From Natrinema sp046097095 (GTDB taxonomy: Archaea > Halobacteriota > Halobacteria > Halobacteriales > Natrialbaceae): a DNA stretch of 64,000 bases. Positions 51,522 through 60,735 of this stretch are shown in pieces (position 1 is the first letter of the stretch; the number at the start of each line of letters is the position of its first letter). The position numbers and the translations under genes are program-made. The notes below the pieces were generated by a model. It made no database searches. It was not told the DNA's origin and saw nothing but the letters and a program-made list of their open reading frames with translations. Where the stretch lies: positions 2,728,001-2,792,000 of the forward strand of contig NZ_CP175698.1 of assembly GCF_046097095.1 (NCBI RefSeq), given 5' to 3'.

Positions 51522-52388
51522 ATGAGCGAGGAACCTCGAGCCTATCGCGCGTGGAAAGCGCTCCTCAGACGGGCGACGAAGCCCGCCGCCGGCGGCGATC
51601 AGCACGAGCGGCTGTGTCGCACCGACTGGGATCTCCTCCTCGTGTTCGACGCCTGCCGCGCCGACGCGCTCCGGCGGGCGACCCGCTGGCCGATCGAGGT
51701 CCGCACGTCGCCGGCCTCGGCCACGGACGGCTGGCTGGCGGCCGCGGCCGACTCCCGGATTCTCGAGGGCGCAAGCGTCGTTACCTCGAACTCCCGGTAC
51801 GCTCAGTACGAGTCCGCCCTCGGCCTGCGCGAACTCCATGGGCTGTGGGATGTCGCGTGGGTCGACCGGCTCGGAAACGCCCCGCCGGAGCCGGTGTTAG
51901 AGCGCGTCGACGAACTCGTCGACGACGGCCGGACGCGGATCGTCGGTCACGTCGGGCCGCCCCATGCCCCGTACGTCGCCCGCATCGACGGCGAGTGGCT
52001 GCCGATCTTCCCCGACATCACCGCGTGGCACTGGGACCCAGACCGAGAGGACTTCGAGCGACTCTCCCAGCAGGCGGCCATGGCCGCGGGCATCGTTGAT
52101 CTCGATCGGGCGCGACGAGGCTATCTGGCCTCTGTACAGAGCGTCTGGGACGTCTCGTGCGAGTACGTCGCGCAGTGGGCCCGTCGTGGACTGACGGTCG
52201 TGGTCACGGCCGATCACGGCGAGGCGTTCGGCCGGCCGCGCGACTGGTGGCTCGTCGAACACCCGTCGGGATGTCACGTCCCCGCGCTCACCCGCGTCCC
52301 CGTCGCCGTGTTCGACGATGGCGAGCGGCGGGGCGCGACGCCCGAGACGCCCGACGAGACACTCGAGGCGCTCGGCTACCGCGAGTGA
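51522..52388 (+). CDS. alkaline-phosphatase-superfamily protein
   Basis: 288 residues. DWDLLLVFDACRADALRRAT opens the fold with the metal Asp; SPASATDGWLAAAAD is the probable nucleophile loop with Thr; IVGHVGPPHAPY and VVVTADHGEAFGRP are later metal sites. A compact haloarchaeal subfamily, distinct from the two larger AlkP genes. Probable phosphodiesterase or phosphomonoesterase. It follows the methyltransferase by 12 nt. Confidence 0.7.
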   Translation: MSEEPRAYRAWKALLRRATKPAAGGDQHERLCRTDWDLLLVFDACRADALRRATRWPIEVRTSPASATDGWLAAAADSRILEGASVVTSNSRYAQYESALGLRELHGLWDVAWVDRLGNAPPEPVLERVDELVDDGRTRIVGHVGPPHAPYVARIDGEWLPIFPDITAWHWDPDREDFERLSQQAAMAAGIVDLDRARRGYLASVQSVWDVSCEYVAQWARRGLTVVVTADHGEAFGRPRDWWLVEHPSGCHVPALTRVPVAVFDDGERRGATPETPDETLEALGYRE

Positions 52389-52645
52389 TCGTCGCTGGCG
52401 ACCGATCACTCGTCGCGCGGTCGGCCGTCCGACGTGGCGGATCGCTCGGCGGCCCCCTAACGTCAAACGTCTCGTCGTGGTACGCCACGCCCGTCGCGAC
52501 CATGGCACCGACACGCCCACGAGATCCGCCTGCCGGCATCGACCGCCCTCTCGCGACGGCTGCGACGGGCGCGACCGAGACGAGCGGTACGACGGCGGCT
52601 GTGACGAAGACACCGAGCAAACCGGCGGGAGGCGGGTCCTGATCG
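52389..52645. other. intergenic, nothing recognised
   Basis: 257 nt between two same-strand genes. No supported frame. Confidence 0.35.
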
Positions 52646-53713
52646 ATGTCGGATCGGTCCCGATCCGTCGTCTTCACCGGACCCGAGCGCGTCGCGGTCC
52701 GCGAGGAGCCGATCCCCGACCCCGCGCCCGACGAAGTGCGCGTCCGGACTACGGCGTCGGCGATCAGTCCAGGAACGGAACTGCTCGTTTACCGCGGAGA
52801 CGTGCCGACGGACCTGTCCGTCGACGAGACCATCGATGCCCTCACCGGCACGTTCGACTTTCCGCTCGCGTATGGCTACGCCGCCGCCGGCCGTGTGACC
52901 GCGGTCGGCACGAACGTCGACGAGGAGTGGCTCGAGCGACCAGTGTTCGCGTTCCGTCCCCACGAGAGCCACTTCACGGCCGCTCCCGACGCACTCGTTC
53001 CCGTTCCCGACGACTGGCCGCTCGAGGCGGCGGCGCTGCTCGCGAACGTCGAGTCCGCGGTGAACTTCCTGATGGACGGCCGGCCCGTCGTCGGCGAGCG
53101 CGTCGCCGTCTTCGGCCAGGGCGTCGTCGGCCTGCTGACGACGGGCCTGCTCTCGCAGTTCCCGCTCGAGTCGCTGATCACCGTCGACCTCTACGAGCGC
53201 CGTCGCGAGCGCTCGGTGGCGATGGGTGCCGACGAGGCCCTCGACCCGACCGAGACCGACGTGGTCGAGCGACTCCGAAGCCGCGATCCGACCCGGCGTC
53301 GAGCGGCGACTCCCGAGCGAGACGGGGGTGACGAAGCGAGCGGGACGGACCTCGCCTACGAACTGACCGGCGATCCGGACGCGCTCGACGACGCTATCGA
53401 CGCGATGGCCTACGACAGCCGCCTCGTCGTCGGCTCGTGGTACGGAGAGACGCCCGTGGAACTCGAACTCGGCGGCCGCTTCCATCGCAACCGCGGCGAG
53501 TTGGTGAGCAGCCAGGTCAGCACCATCGCTCCCCGATACCGGGGCCGGTGGTCGAAAGAGCGCCGCCTCGAGGTGGCCCAAGAGCGACTGGAGGCGCTCG
53601 ACCCGCGCGAGCTAATTACCCACCGACTCCCAGTCGAGCGGGCACCGGAGGCGTATCGGCTGCTCGCGGAACGTCCTCGAGAGGCGATCCAGGTGGTGTT
53701 TACGTACGACTAA
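52646..53713 (+). CDS. MDR-family dehydrogenase (zinc-free type)
   Basis: 355 residues. The GroES-like N-terminus has TTASAISPGTELLVYRGD in place of the catalytic GxCGTD, so the catalytic zinc ligands are absent. VAVFGQGVVGLLTTGLL is the NAD(P)-binding loop. It resembles the BchC-like group of medium-chain dehydrogenases. Its neighbours downstream are a pterin-synthase homologue and a GT4 enzyme, a combination I associate with a recurrent unexplained bacterial cluster; it may act on the same small molecule. Confidence 0.8.
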   Translation: MSDRSRSVVFTGPERVAVREEPIPDPAPDEVRVRTTASAISPGTELLVYRGDVPTDLSVDETIDALTGTFDFPLAYGYAAAGRVTAVGTNVDEEWLERPVFAFRPHESHFTAAPDALVPVPDDWPLEAAALLANVESAVNFLMDGRPVVGERVAVFGQGVVGLLTTGLLSQFPLESLITVDLYERRRERSVAMGADEALDPTETDVVERLRSRDPTRRRAATPERDGGDEASGTDLAYELTGDPDALDDAIDAMAYDSRLVVGSWYGETPVELELGGRFHRNRGELVSSQVSTIAPRYRGRWSKERRLEVAQERLEALDPRELITHRLPVERAPEAYRLLAERPREAIQVVFTYD

Positions 53714-53806
53714 GCCGCCGAGCGAGCAGCGCCGCGGATGCCGCCGCTCCGCCTCGAGCGCCGGCCGCGTGGCCTTATTTCCGTCCGGGTGTGGAACGTC
53801 GACGCG

Positions 53807-54184
53807 ATGTACGCAGTCACCGCCTCCCGGTCGTTCGTCGCCCAGCACTCCCTCACGGTGCCGGATGCCGGGCCGGAAGGGGAGTGGCACTCCCACCGAT
53901 ACGGACTCGAGGCCGAACTCCGGGGCACGTCGCTAAACGAGCGTGGCTACCTCGTCGATATCGACGACCTCCGGGCGGCGCTCGACCTGCTCGTCGACCG
54001 GTACCGCGACGAGACGCTGAACGACCTCCCCGAGTTCGAGGGGCTGAACCCGAGCCTCGAGCACTTCGCCCGAATCTGTTGTGACCGGTTGCTCGCCGAC
54101 CTCGACGCGCCGACGGTCGAGTCGGCGCGGGTCGCGCTCCGAGAGGACGACGTCGCTCGGGCGGCCTACGAGCGCGACGCGTGA
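53807..54184 (+). CDS. 6-pyruvoyl/6-carboxy-tetrahydropterin synthase homologue
   Basis: 125 residues from the ATG at 53807. FVAQHSLTVPDAGPEGEWHS holds the first zinc His; HSHRYGLEAELRG the other two; DLPEFEGLNPSLEHFARICC the NPT-like/Glu region and late His. The usual catalytic Cys just before HxH is replaced by an acidic stretch (EGEW), so chemistry may differ from QueD. No other queuosine/archaeosine genes are nearby. The GTG of the next gene overlaps its TGA, so it is made with a glycosyltransferase. Confidence 0.8.
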   Translation: MYAVTASRSFVAQHSLTVPDAGPEGEWHSHRYGLEAELRGTSLNERGYLVDIDDLRAALDLLVDRYRDETLNDLPEFEGLNPSLEHFARICCDRLLADLDAPTVESARVALREDDVARAAYERDA

Positions 54185-55320
54185 GCGCGACCGATCAATC
54201 CGGGGCCGACGCGCCGATGCGAATCGGATTCGTCGTCTACGGGGGACTCGAGCACACCTCCGGCGGATACCTGTACGACCGGCGACTCGTCGAGTACCAC
54301 CGGGAGGCGGGCGACGAAGTGGCGACGATCTCGCTTCCGCGGCGGAGCTACCGCCGTCACCTGCTCGATAACATCTCACCGGCCGTTTACCGGCGTCTCG
54401 ACGGCGATTACGACGTGCTCGTTCAGGACGAACTCTGTCACCCGTCTCTCCTGCTCGCGAACCGGCTGCAGTCGCCGGTGTCGGTCCCGAGCGGCGATGT
54501 CCCCGTCGTTTCGCTCGTCCACTCGGCCCGAACCGCCGAAGCTCGAGCGGCCGGATCGCGGTGGCGGCCACTCTACCGCGAGGTCGAGCGCCGCTACCTG
54601 CGGTCGGTCGACGGGGTGATCGCGACCAGCCGCGCCACGGCGGCGACGGTCGAGTGGCTCCTCGGCGACGCGGACCGGCCCCGAATCGTCGCCCGACCGG
54701 GCCGGGGGCACCGCTCGCCGGGCCTCTCGAGGGAGGCGATCGCCGCTCGAGCCGGTGAGGGACCGCTCCGAGTCCTGTTCGTCGGGAACCTGCTCCCCCG
54801 GAAGGGGCTCCACGTCCTCGTCACCGGCCTCGCGCGGCTCCCGGCAGGCGACTGGCGGCTGACGGTTGTCGGCGGTCCGGCAGACTGCGGGTACGCCGCG
54901 GCGATTCGTCGGCTGGTCGACCGGTCGGGCCGCGCGGACGCGGTGACGATGACCGGGCGACTCGACGACGACGAACTCGCCGCCGAGTTCCGACGCCACC
55001 ACGTCCTCGCCGTTCCGTCGACGTACGAGGCGTTCGGGATCGTCTACCTCGAGGGAATGGGGTTCGGACTGCCCGCGCTGGCGACCACCGCCGGCGGCGC
55101 GGATGAGATCGTCTCCGACGGCGAAAACGGCTTCCTTGTGGCACCGAACGATCCGGCGGCCGTCGCGGCGGCACTCGGGTCCGTGCTCGCGGATCGTGAC
55201 CGCCTCCGGAGATTGAGCCTCGCCGCGCGGGAGACCTACAAGGACCATCACGGGTGGGACGAGACGGGCGCACGCATCCGCGAGTTTCTCCGGGCGGTGG
55301 TCACGGATGCGACGCCGTGA
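54181..55320 (+). CDS. GT4-family glycosyltransferase coupled to the pterin-synthase homologue
   Basis: 379 residues, GTG start overlapping the preceding stop. MRIGFVVYGGLEHTSGGYLY is the acceptor loop; VLFVGNLLPRKGLHVLVTGL the second-domain start; EAFGIVYLE the EX7E pair. Its tight coupling suggests it glycosylates the product of the MDR/pterin-type enzymes rather than the main polysaccharide. Confidence 0.85.
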   Translation: MSATDQSGADAPMRIGFVVYGGLEHTSGGYLYDRRLVEYHREAGDEVATISLPRRSYRRHLLDNISPAVYRRLDGDYDVLVQDELCHPSLLLANRLQSPVSVPSGDVPVVSLVHSARTAEARAAGSRWRPLYREVERRYLRSVDGVIATSRATAATVEWLLGDADRPRIVARPGRGHRSPGLSREAIAARAGEGPLRVLFVGNLLPRKGLHVLVTGLARLPAGDWRLTVVGGPADCGYAAAIRRLVDRSGRADAVTMTGRLDDDELAAEFRRHHVLAVPSTYEAFGIVYLEGMGFGLPALATTAGGADEIVSDGENGFLVAPNDPAAVAAALGSVLADRDRLRRLSLAARETYKDHHGWDETGARIREFLRAVVTDATP

Positions 55321-55338
55321 CGGCGACGAGCACCGCGC

Positions 55339-56055
55339 TCAGTCCCCCTCGTCGGAGACCGCGTCCGACTCCCACCCCTCGCTGTGAATCCGCTCGTCGG
55401 GTGCGCCGAGTTCCCGGAGCCGATCGGTCGTCTCGACGACCATCTCCGGGACGCCACAGACGTAGAAATCCCGCGTCTCGAACTCGTCGAAGAGATCCTC
55501 GAGGTGTTCCTGAACGTAACCGACGCGATCGAGCCAGTCCCACTCGGGGTCCGACAGGGTGTAGGTCACCGCGACGGAGTCGTACGTTGCGGCCAGTTCG
55601 TCGAGCGTGCTTCGGTGGAAGAGTTCGTCGGCGGTCCGCTCGCCGAAGACGAGGTGCGCGTCGCCACTGCCGTCTCGCGCGTACTGGCGGAGGATCGAGA
55701 GCAGCGGCGTGAGGCCGGTTCCGCTCGCGAGCAGGGCGATATCTCGGTCCAGGTCCTCGAGAGCGAGGTTCCCCTCGAACTCCCCGAGCTCGATCTCGTC
55801 GCCGGACGATCGCGTGTGCATGTACGAGGACGCGAGGCCGTCCTCGTACCGCTTGATCGCCAGCGCGAACTCGTCGGTCCCGGGGAGGGTCGTCGGACTG
55901 TACGGGCGAACGACCTCTTTGCCGTCGGCCTTGAACCGAACGGTGGTGTGTTGGCCGGGGTCGAACGCGAGTTCCGCGTCGGGAACGCGGAGGCGAAATC
56001 CCCTGACTCGCGGCGCGAGCCGGTACGTGTCGACGATCGTGGCTGTCCGCGTCAT
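55339..56055 (-). CDS. ferredoxin-NADP reductase-like flavoprotein
   Basis: 238 residues from the ATG at 56055. VVRPYSPTTLPGTDEFALAI is the FAD-binding RxYS motif with the following strand; IALLASGTGLTPLLSILRQY the NAD(P) loop; FYVCGVPEMVVETTDRL the C-terminal Cys-Gly motif. It moves electrons between NAD(P)H and ferredoxin or another partner in the cytoplasm. The link to the glycan genes is unclear; it may serve the dehydrogenases or be unrelated. Confidence 0.85.
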   Translation of the reverse strand: MTRTATIVDTYRLAPRVRGFRLRVPDAELAFDPGQHTTVRFKADGKEVVRPYSPTTLPGTDEFALAIKRYEDGLASSYMHTRSSGDEIELGEFEGNLALEDLDRDIALLASGTGLTPLLSILRQYARDGSGDAHLVFGERTADELFHRSTLDELAATYDSVAVTYTLSDPEWDWLDRVGYVQEHLEDLFDEFETRDFYVCGVPEMVVETTDRLRELGAPDERIHSEGWESDAVSDEGD

Positions 56056-56166
56056 CGGGTCAGACGTACGCGGATCGGACGGAAAACAATCAGTGTCGCG
56101 TTTGACGACTGTCACGGCCACGTGAACGTCGGCGCCTGCGATGGCCGGACGACCCGCAGTCGGCGA

Positions 56167-57201
56167 TCAGTCGGCCGTCGGTTTTCGGGCCGTCCGAGCC
56201 TCGTCGATCAACGCCTGCACGTCGACCCTGCGGCCCTCGTCGGCGGCGCGGTACGCGGCCTCCGTCAGCGCGGTGATCTCGAGTCCCACGTCGCCGGTGA
56301 CGGCCGGCTCGCCGTCGCCGCGGACGGCCGCGAGGAAATCCTCGAGCTTTTCGTCGGTCAGCGTCTCGAAGTCGGCCTCGGGGACCTCGGTCTCGTAGGT
56401 GGTCGACCCGCGCTCGGTGACGCGGATCCGCTCGCCGTCGTAGGTGAGCCGGCCATCGGTGCCCCAGATGGCGTACCCTTCGGCGGGCTCGCCGTCGATG
56501 CCGTCGCCGCTGACGGAGACGCTCGCGGTCACCGGCTCGCCGTCGCACTCGAGTTCGATCGCGAGGGCCGCGTCGGTGTCGACGCCGGGCGTGTCGAACG
56601 TCATCTGCGCCGAGACGGACCGGGGCGTCGCGCCGGTCGTCCAGAGCAAGGCGTCGAGCAGGTGCGAGCCGGAGTCGTAGAGTTGGCCGCCGCCCGACAG
56701 GGCCGGATTCGTCCGCCACGTCCCGCGCTGGATGCCGATCCAGTCCTGCGAGAGGTGGGCGGTGGCGGCGTGAACGTCGCCGATCCGCCCCGAGTCGACG
56801 ATCCGTTTGATCTCGACGAACGCCGGGTGGAAGTGGCGCTGGTATCCGATTGCCAGTACACGGCCCGCCGCTTCGGCGGTCTGCAGCAGGTCGACCGCGT
56901 CCGCCACGTCGGTCACCATCGGCTTCTCGACGAAGACGTCGAGTCCCGCCTCGAGGCAGGCCGTCGCCTGCTCGTGGTGGAGCGCGTGGGGCGTCGCGAT
57001 CACCGCGGCATCGAGGTCGTGGGCGGCGAGCAGCGACTCGAGGTCATCGTAGGCAGGTGCGTCGAACGAGTCTTCGAACCGCTCGCGCGCACCGTCGGCG
57101 ACGTCGACGCCGGCGACGATCTCGGCGTCGCAGTCGGCGAGCGATCGAAGGAGGACGCGACCGAGGCCGCCGAGGCCGACGGCGGCGATGGAGGTGGACA
57201 T
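56167..57201 (-). CDS. Gfo/Idh/MocA-family oxidoreductase
   Basis: 344 residues. SIAAVGLGGLGRVLLRSLAD is the nucleotide loop; VFVEKPMVTDVADAVDLL the EKP motif with catalytic Lys; IWGTDGRLTYDGERI a C-terminal sheet strand. It is distinct from the one at 33467 and followed on the same strand by the FNR-like gene (111 nt). It is preceded by the SDR, so two sugar/polyol dehydrogenases are adjacent, suggesting paired oxidation and reduction of a sugar or inositol. Confidence 0.88.
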   Translation of the reverse strand: MSTSIAAVGLGGLGRVLLRSLADCDAEIVAGVDVADGARERFEDSFDAPAYDDLESLLAAHDLDAAVIATPHALHHEQATACLEAGLDVFVEKPMVTDVADAVDLLQTAEAAGRVLAIGYQRHFHPAFVEIKRIVDSGRIGDVHAATAHLSQDWIGIQRGTWRTNPALSGGGQLYDSGSHLLDALLWTTGATPRSVSAQMTFDTPGVDTDAALAIELECDGEPVTASVSVSGDGIDGEPAEGYAIWGTDGRLTYDGERIRVTERGSTTYETEVPEADFETLTDEKLEDFLAAVRGDGEPAVTGDVGLEITALTEAAYRAADEGRRVDVQALIDEARTARKPTAD

Positions 57202-57255
57202 ACCGACGCGATGCGACCGCGGCCGGATAACGGCTCGCGAAGAACTGTTCGTCCT

Positions 57256-58068
57256 TTAAATCGCCGTCGCGCCCGCGGCGACCGGCAACGCGACGCCGGT
57301 GACGAACCGGGCGTCGTCGCTCGAGAGCCACATGAACGCGGCGCTGACGTCTTCGGGCTGCATGATCTCGTCTAAGAGGTTGTCGGGGCCGGACTGTTCG
57401 GCGATCTCGGCGATATCGTCGTCGATGCTCTCGACGATGCCACTCGTCATTGCCGTGTCGACGGCGGTCGGACAGACCGCGTTGACCGTGACGTCGTGGG
57501 GCGCGAGTTCGGCAGCCAGCGTCTTCGTCAGGCCGATGATGCCGTGTTTCGCGGCAGTGTAGTGGCCCAGCCCTGGCGAAGCGACAAGCCCCGCCGTCGA
57601 GGACGTGTTGACGATCCGGCCGCCCTCGCCACGATCGATCATGTGTCGCCCGACGTGCTTCGCGGTGAGCCACATCCCCTTTAAGTTCACGTCGACCGCG
57701 AGGTCCCACGTCTCCTCGTCGATCTCCAATAGCGCGCCGACGGGGGCGACACCGGCGTTGTTCGCCAGGATATCGATACCGCCGAATTCGGCGACCGCGG
57801 TTTCGACCGCCGCCTCGACCGCGGCCTCGTCGGTCACGTCCATCTCGAGGCCGATCACGTCCGCGCCGCGCTCCTCGGCGAGCGCGACCGTCTCCTCGAG
57901 CTGTTCGCGGCCGGAGAGTTCGTAGGTCGATGCGTCGGCGGTGTCACAGACGTCCGTCGCGACGACGTCTGCGCCGTTTTCGGCGTAGCGCAGCGCGTGC
58001 GAGCGACCCTGCCCGCGGGCCGCCCCGGTGACCAGCGCCGTCGTACCGTCGAAGTCGTACCGTACCAT
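57256..58068 (-). CDS. short-chain dehydrogenase/reductase
   Basis: 270 residues from the ATG at 58068. ALVTGAARGQGRSHALRYAE is the TGxxxGxG loop; DILANNAGVAPVGA, the catalytic Ser in VNTSSTAGL, and YTAAKHGIIG (YxxxK) complete the classical SDR site. The GQGRSHA variant is typical of mycofactocin-coupled carveol-type SDRs, but no mycofactocin genes are here. First of three minus-strand redox genes. Confidence 0.88.
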   Translation of the reverse strand: MVRYDFDGTTALVTGAARGQGRSHALRYAENGADVVATDVCDTADASTYELSGREQLEETVALAEERGADVIGLEMDVTDEAAVEAAVETAVAEFGGIDILANNAGVAPVGALLEIDEETWDLAVDVNLKGMWLTAKHVGRHMIDRGEGGRIVNTSSTAGLVASPGLGHYTAAKHGIIGLTKTLAAELAPHDVTVNAVCPTAVDTAMTSGIVESIDDDIAEIAEQSGPDNLLDEIMQPEDVSAAFMWLSSDDARFVTGVALPVAAGATAI

Positions 58069-58218
58069 CGGACGGTGGCGTCGACCACGGCCACCGTCAT
58101 AGTGCCAGCCCCTGCAGTGTACCGCCGACGGTGGCGCTTCCCTCAGATCACCGTACTCGGGCGGCATGGCCACGGCCGGCCTTTTTGGCTCGAGTCATCG
58201 TTTCACTGAACGGTCCAC

Positions 58219-59529
58219 GTGTATATCGCAATCGCCGCTCACGATCTCTATCCCGATCCGGGCTCGGGCGGGTCGGGACGCTACATCTACGAGACGGGCC
58301 GCCGCCTCGTCGAGCGCGGCCACGAAGTGACCGTGCTGACCCGCCGGCGCGGCGACGTGCCCACGCGTGAGACCGTCGCCGGCATGGACGTCCACCGCTA
58401 CGACCTCGAGATCGCCGAGCGACACGCCCTCTCGATCGGCCGGCGGCTTCCCCGGTCGCTGTCGCAGGCGGCCGACCACGTCGGCGCGTTCGCCTCGCGC
58501 GATCGACCGGACGTGCTCAGCCTTCAGGGACCCGTAACGGGGCCGCTGCTGTCGGCACTCGCCGCCGACTCGATCCCGCGGTCGTGTACCTTCCACAGCG
58601 CTTGGCCGGCGGAGTACCGTCTCCGAACGCGCTCGAGCAACCGGAGCGACGTTCGCCGCGAACTCAACGCTCGACTCCGTCACGCGATCGAAGGTCGGAC
58701 CCTCGCCTCGTGCGACGGGATCGTCACGCTCAGCGCGTTCATGCGCGACCGCCTCCTGCGGACCTACGACGGCGTCTGCGAGCCGGCCGTCATCCCCGGC
58801 GGCGTCGACCTCGAGCGATACGCGCCCGACGTCGCTGCGACCGACGTCGGGACCGGGCTCCCTATCGACCTCGAGACCGGTCCCGCCGACGCGCCGGCGA
58901 CCGCCGACGGCGGCGTCCACGAGACGCTCGACGCCGACGCCACCACGCCGTCGCTTCCGGGCGAGCCCGCCTTTCTGACCGTCCGCCGGCTGAGCGAGCG
59001 CATGGGCCACGGCCTGCTGCTCGAGGCGTTTGCGGCCGTCCGAAACCGGCATCCCGAGGCCCGCCTGTGCGTCGCCGGTGACGGCCCCCTGCGCGAGCGC
59101 CTCGAGCGGACGGCCGCGCGACTCGGGATCGACGACGCCGTCACGTTCCTCGGGTACGTCCCCGACGACGACCTGCCCGCGGTCTACGCCGCGGCCGACT
59201 GCTTCGTCCTCCCGACGACCGACCTCGAGGGGTTCGGCCTGGCGACGCTCGAGGCCCTCGCCGCCGGAACGCCGGTGTTCGGCACGCCCGTCGGCGCGAC
59301 GCCCGAGGTGATCGGCGGCCTGTCCGCGATAGCGGACGTTCGCGGCCCGGCACTGGCTCGATCGGTCGGGGTCGCCGCTCTCACGGACGGTATGTGCGCG
59401 TGGGCGTCGCTGTCGACCGCAGCGCGCAACGCGGCGGGGCGGGCCGGCCGGCGCTACGTCGAACGGCGCTACCCGTGGAGGCAGACGGTAACCGGCCTCG
59501 AGACCCACTTCGAGACGCTCGCGAACTGA
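58219..59529 (+). CDS. GT4-family glycosyltransferase
   Basis: 436 residues from a GTG. MYIAIAAHDLYPDPGSGGSG is the Gly-rich acceptor loop; AFLTVRRLSERMGHGLLLEA starts the second domain; EGFGLATLE the EX7E pair. An acidic linker (about residues 205-245) separates the domains. Tail-to-tail with the next gene, whose stop begins at the following base. Confidence 0.85.
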   Translation: MYIAIAAHDLYPDPGSGGSGRYIYETGRRLVERGHEVTVLTRRRGDVPTRETVAGMDVHRYDLEIAERHALSIGRRLPRSLSQAADHVGAFASRDRPDVLSLQGPVTGPLLSALAADSIPRSCTFHSAWPAEYRLRTRSSNRSDVRRELNARLRHAIEGRTLASCDGIVTLSAFMRDRLLRTYDGVCEPAVIPGGVDLERYAPDVAATDVGTGLPIDLETGPADAPATADGGVHETLDADATTPSLPGEPAFLTVRRLSERMGHGLLLEAFAAVRNRHPEARLCVAGDGPLRERLERTAARLGIDDAVTFLGYVPDDDLPAVYAAADCFVLPTTDLEGFGLATLEALAAGTPVFGTPVGATPEVIGGLSAIADVRGPALARSVGVAALTDGMCAWASLSTAARNAAGRAGRRYVERRYPWRQTVTGLETHFETLAN

Positions 59530-60735
59530 TCAGTCCATCTTCGAGGCGTCTTCGGCCGTCACGCCGACGGGACGCCGGGCCGGCGTCGGCGTCGGGGACG
59601 CAAGCACCTCGTCGACGATCGACCGGAACTGCTGTTTGAACCGTCGCCGGCCGAACCGGCGGCGGATCTCGGTGGTAGACATTCGAAGGTCACGCTGGAG
59701 CGCCGGCTCGTCCATCACCCGTGAGATGCTCTCGATCGCCTCCTCGAGCGAGCCGTACAGCAGCTCCGGTCGGTCGCGAACGACGGCGTGTTGGCCGCCG
59801 GTCTCGGGAACGAACGTGACCGCGCCGGCGGCGACCAGCTCGGCGACGGCCATCCCGAAGTGCTCGTATTGTTTGCCGTGGATGCCGTAACGGTGGCTAC
59901 AGGCTAGCTCGACCAGCCGCGAGCGGGGGACCTCGCCCTCAAGGAAGACGTAGTCGCGGTCGGCGGCCATCGCCTTGACCTCACGGCGATACTCTTCGTC
60001 GACGGTCGGGCCGACGACGTGAAGATGTATGTCGCGGCCGCGTTCGCGGACGCCGTCGGTGATCTCGATCAGCTCGCAGATGCGCTTGCTTCGCTCGATC
60101 CGCCCGATCGTGACGATACCGTCCTCCCGGTCGTCCCACGGACGCGGCTCGAACTCGCTCGTGTCGACCGGCGGATGCAGGATTCGTGGCCGGACGCCGT
60201 AGGCCTCCTCGACGGCGTCGGCCGTCCACTCGGAGTTGGCGAACAACACGTTCCCCGTTAGGCTTTCGACGTCAATCCCGCCGAGCCGCGTCGCGACGCG
60301 CTCGTAGAGGGAATCCTCCTCGACGGTCGGGTGAAAGATGTGCTCGCGGTTCTCGAGGTTGACCGACCAGTCGAACGGGAAGTGGACGTACTGAACTGCG
60401 TTCGGTCCTAGGCCCAGTTCGTTGATCGTACTCACGAGGAGGTCGAACTCGTCGGCGCATCGCCGAGCGTAGCGCCCCAGCAAGGCGTTCTGGAGAACGT
60501 AGTATTTGAGCCCGTAGCGGTCGTTGATCGCCGGTGCCAACCGGCCCGCCTGTCTGACCGTCACCGAGTCGACCGCGGTGTTGAAGTACGCGTTGAGCGC
60601 GTCGAAATCCGGCTCGGTCAGCGTCAGCAGAGTGACGTCGTGGTCGTCCTCCAACGCTTCGAGTACGTTCATACTGACGGCTTCTCCGCCGCCTTTCGAC
60701 GTGAGATCCATGTGGACGACACCGATGTCCGCCAT
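59530..60735 (-). CDS. GT4-family glycosyltransferase, paralogue of the one at 31796
   Basis: 401 residues from the ATG at 60735. MADIGVVHMDLTSKGGGEAV, GIVTIGRIERSKRICELIEI, and EHFGMAVAE (EX7E) match the gene at 31796 along the whole length. It lies at the far right of the polysaccharide locus, so the pair brackets the cluster. Specificity unknown. Confidence 0.85.
   Translation of the reverse strand: MADIGVVHMDLTSKGGGEAVSMNVLEALEDDHDVTLLTLTEPDFDALNAYFNTAVDSVTVRQAGRLAPAINDRYGLKYYVLQNALLGRYARRCADEFDLLVSTINELGLGPNAVQYVHFPFDWSVNLENREHIFHPTVEEDSLYERVATRLGGIDVESLTGNVLFANSEWTADAVEEAYGVRPRILHPPVDTSEFEPRPWDDREDGIVTIGRIERSKRICELIEITDGVRERGRDIHLHVVGPTVDEEYRREVKAMAADRDYVFLEGEVPRSRLVELACSHRYGIHGKQYEHFGMAVAELVAAGAVTFVPETGGQHAVVRDRPELLYGSLEEAIESISRVMDEPALQRDLRMSTTEIRRRFGRRRFKQQFRSIVDEVLASPTPTPARRPVGVTAEDASKMD

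Noticed and set aside
55384..57375. 663-residue plus-strand open frame
   Set aside because: Mirror of the FNR-like and Gfo/Idh genes, which have clear motifs on the minus strand.
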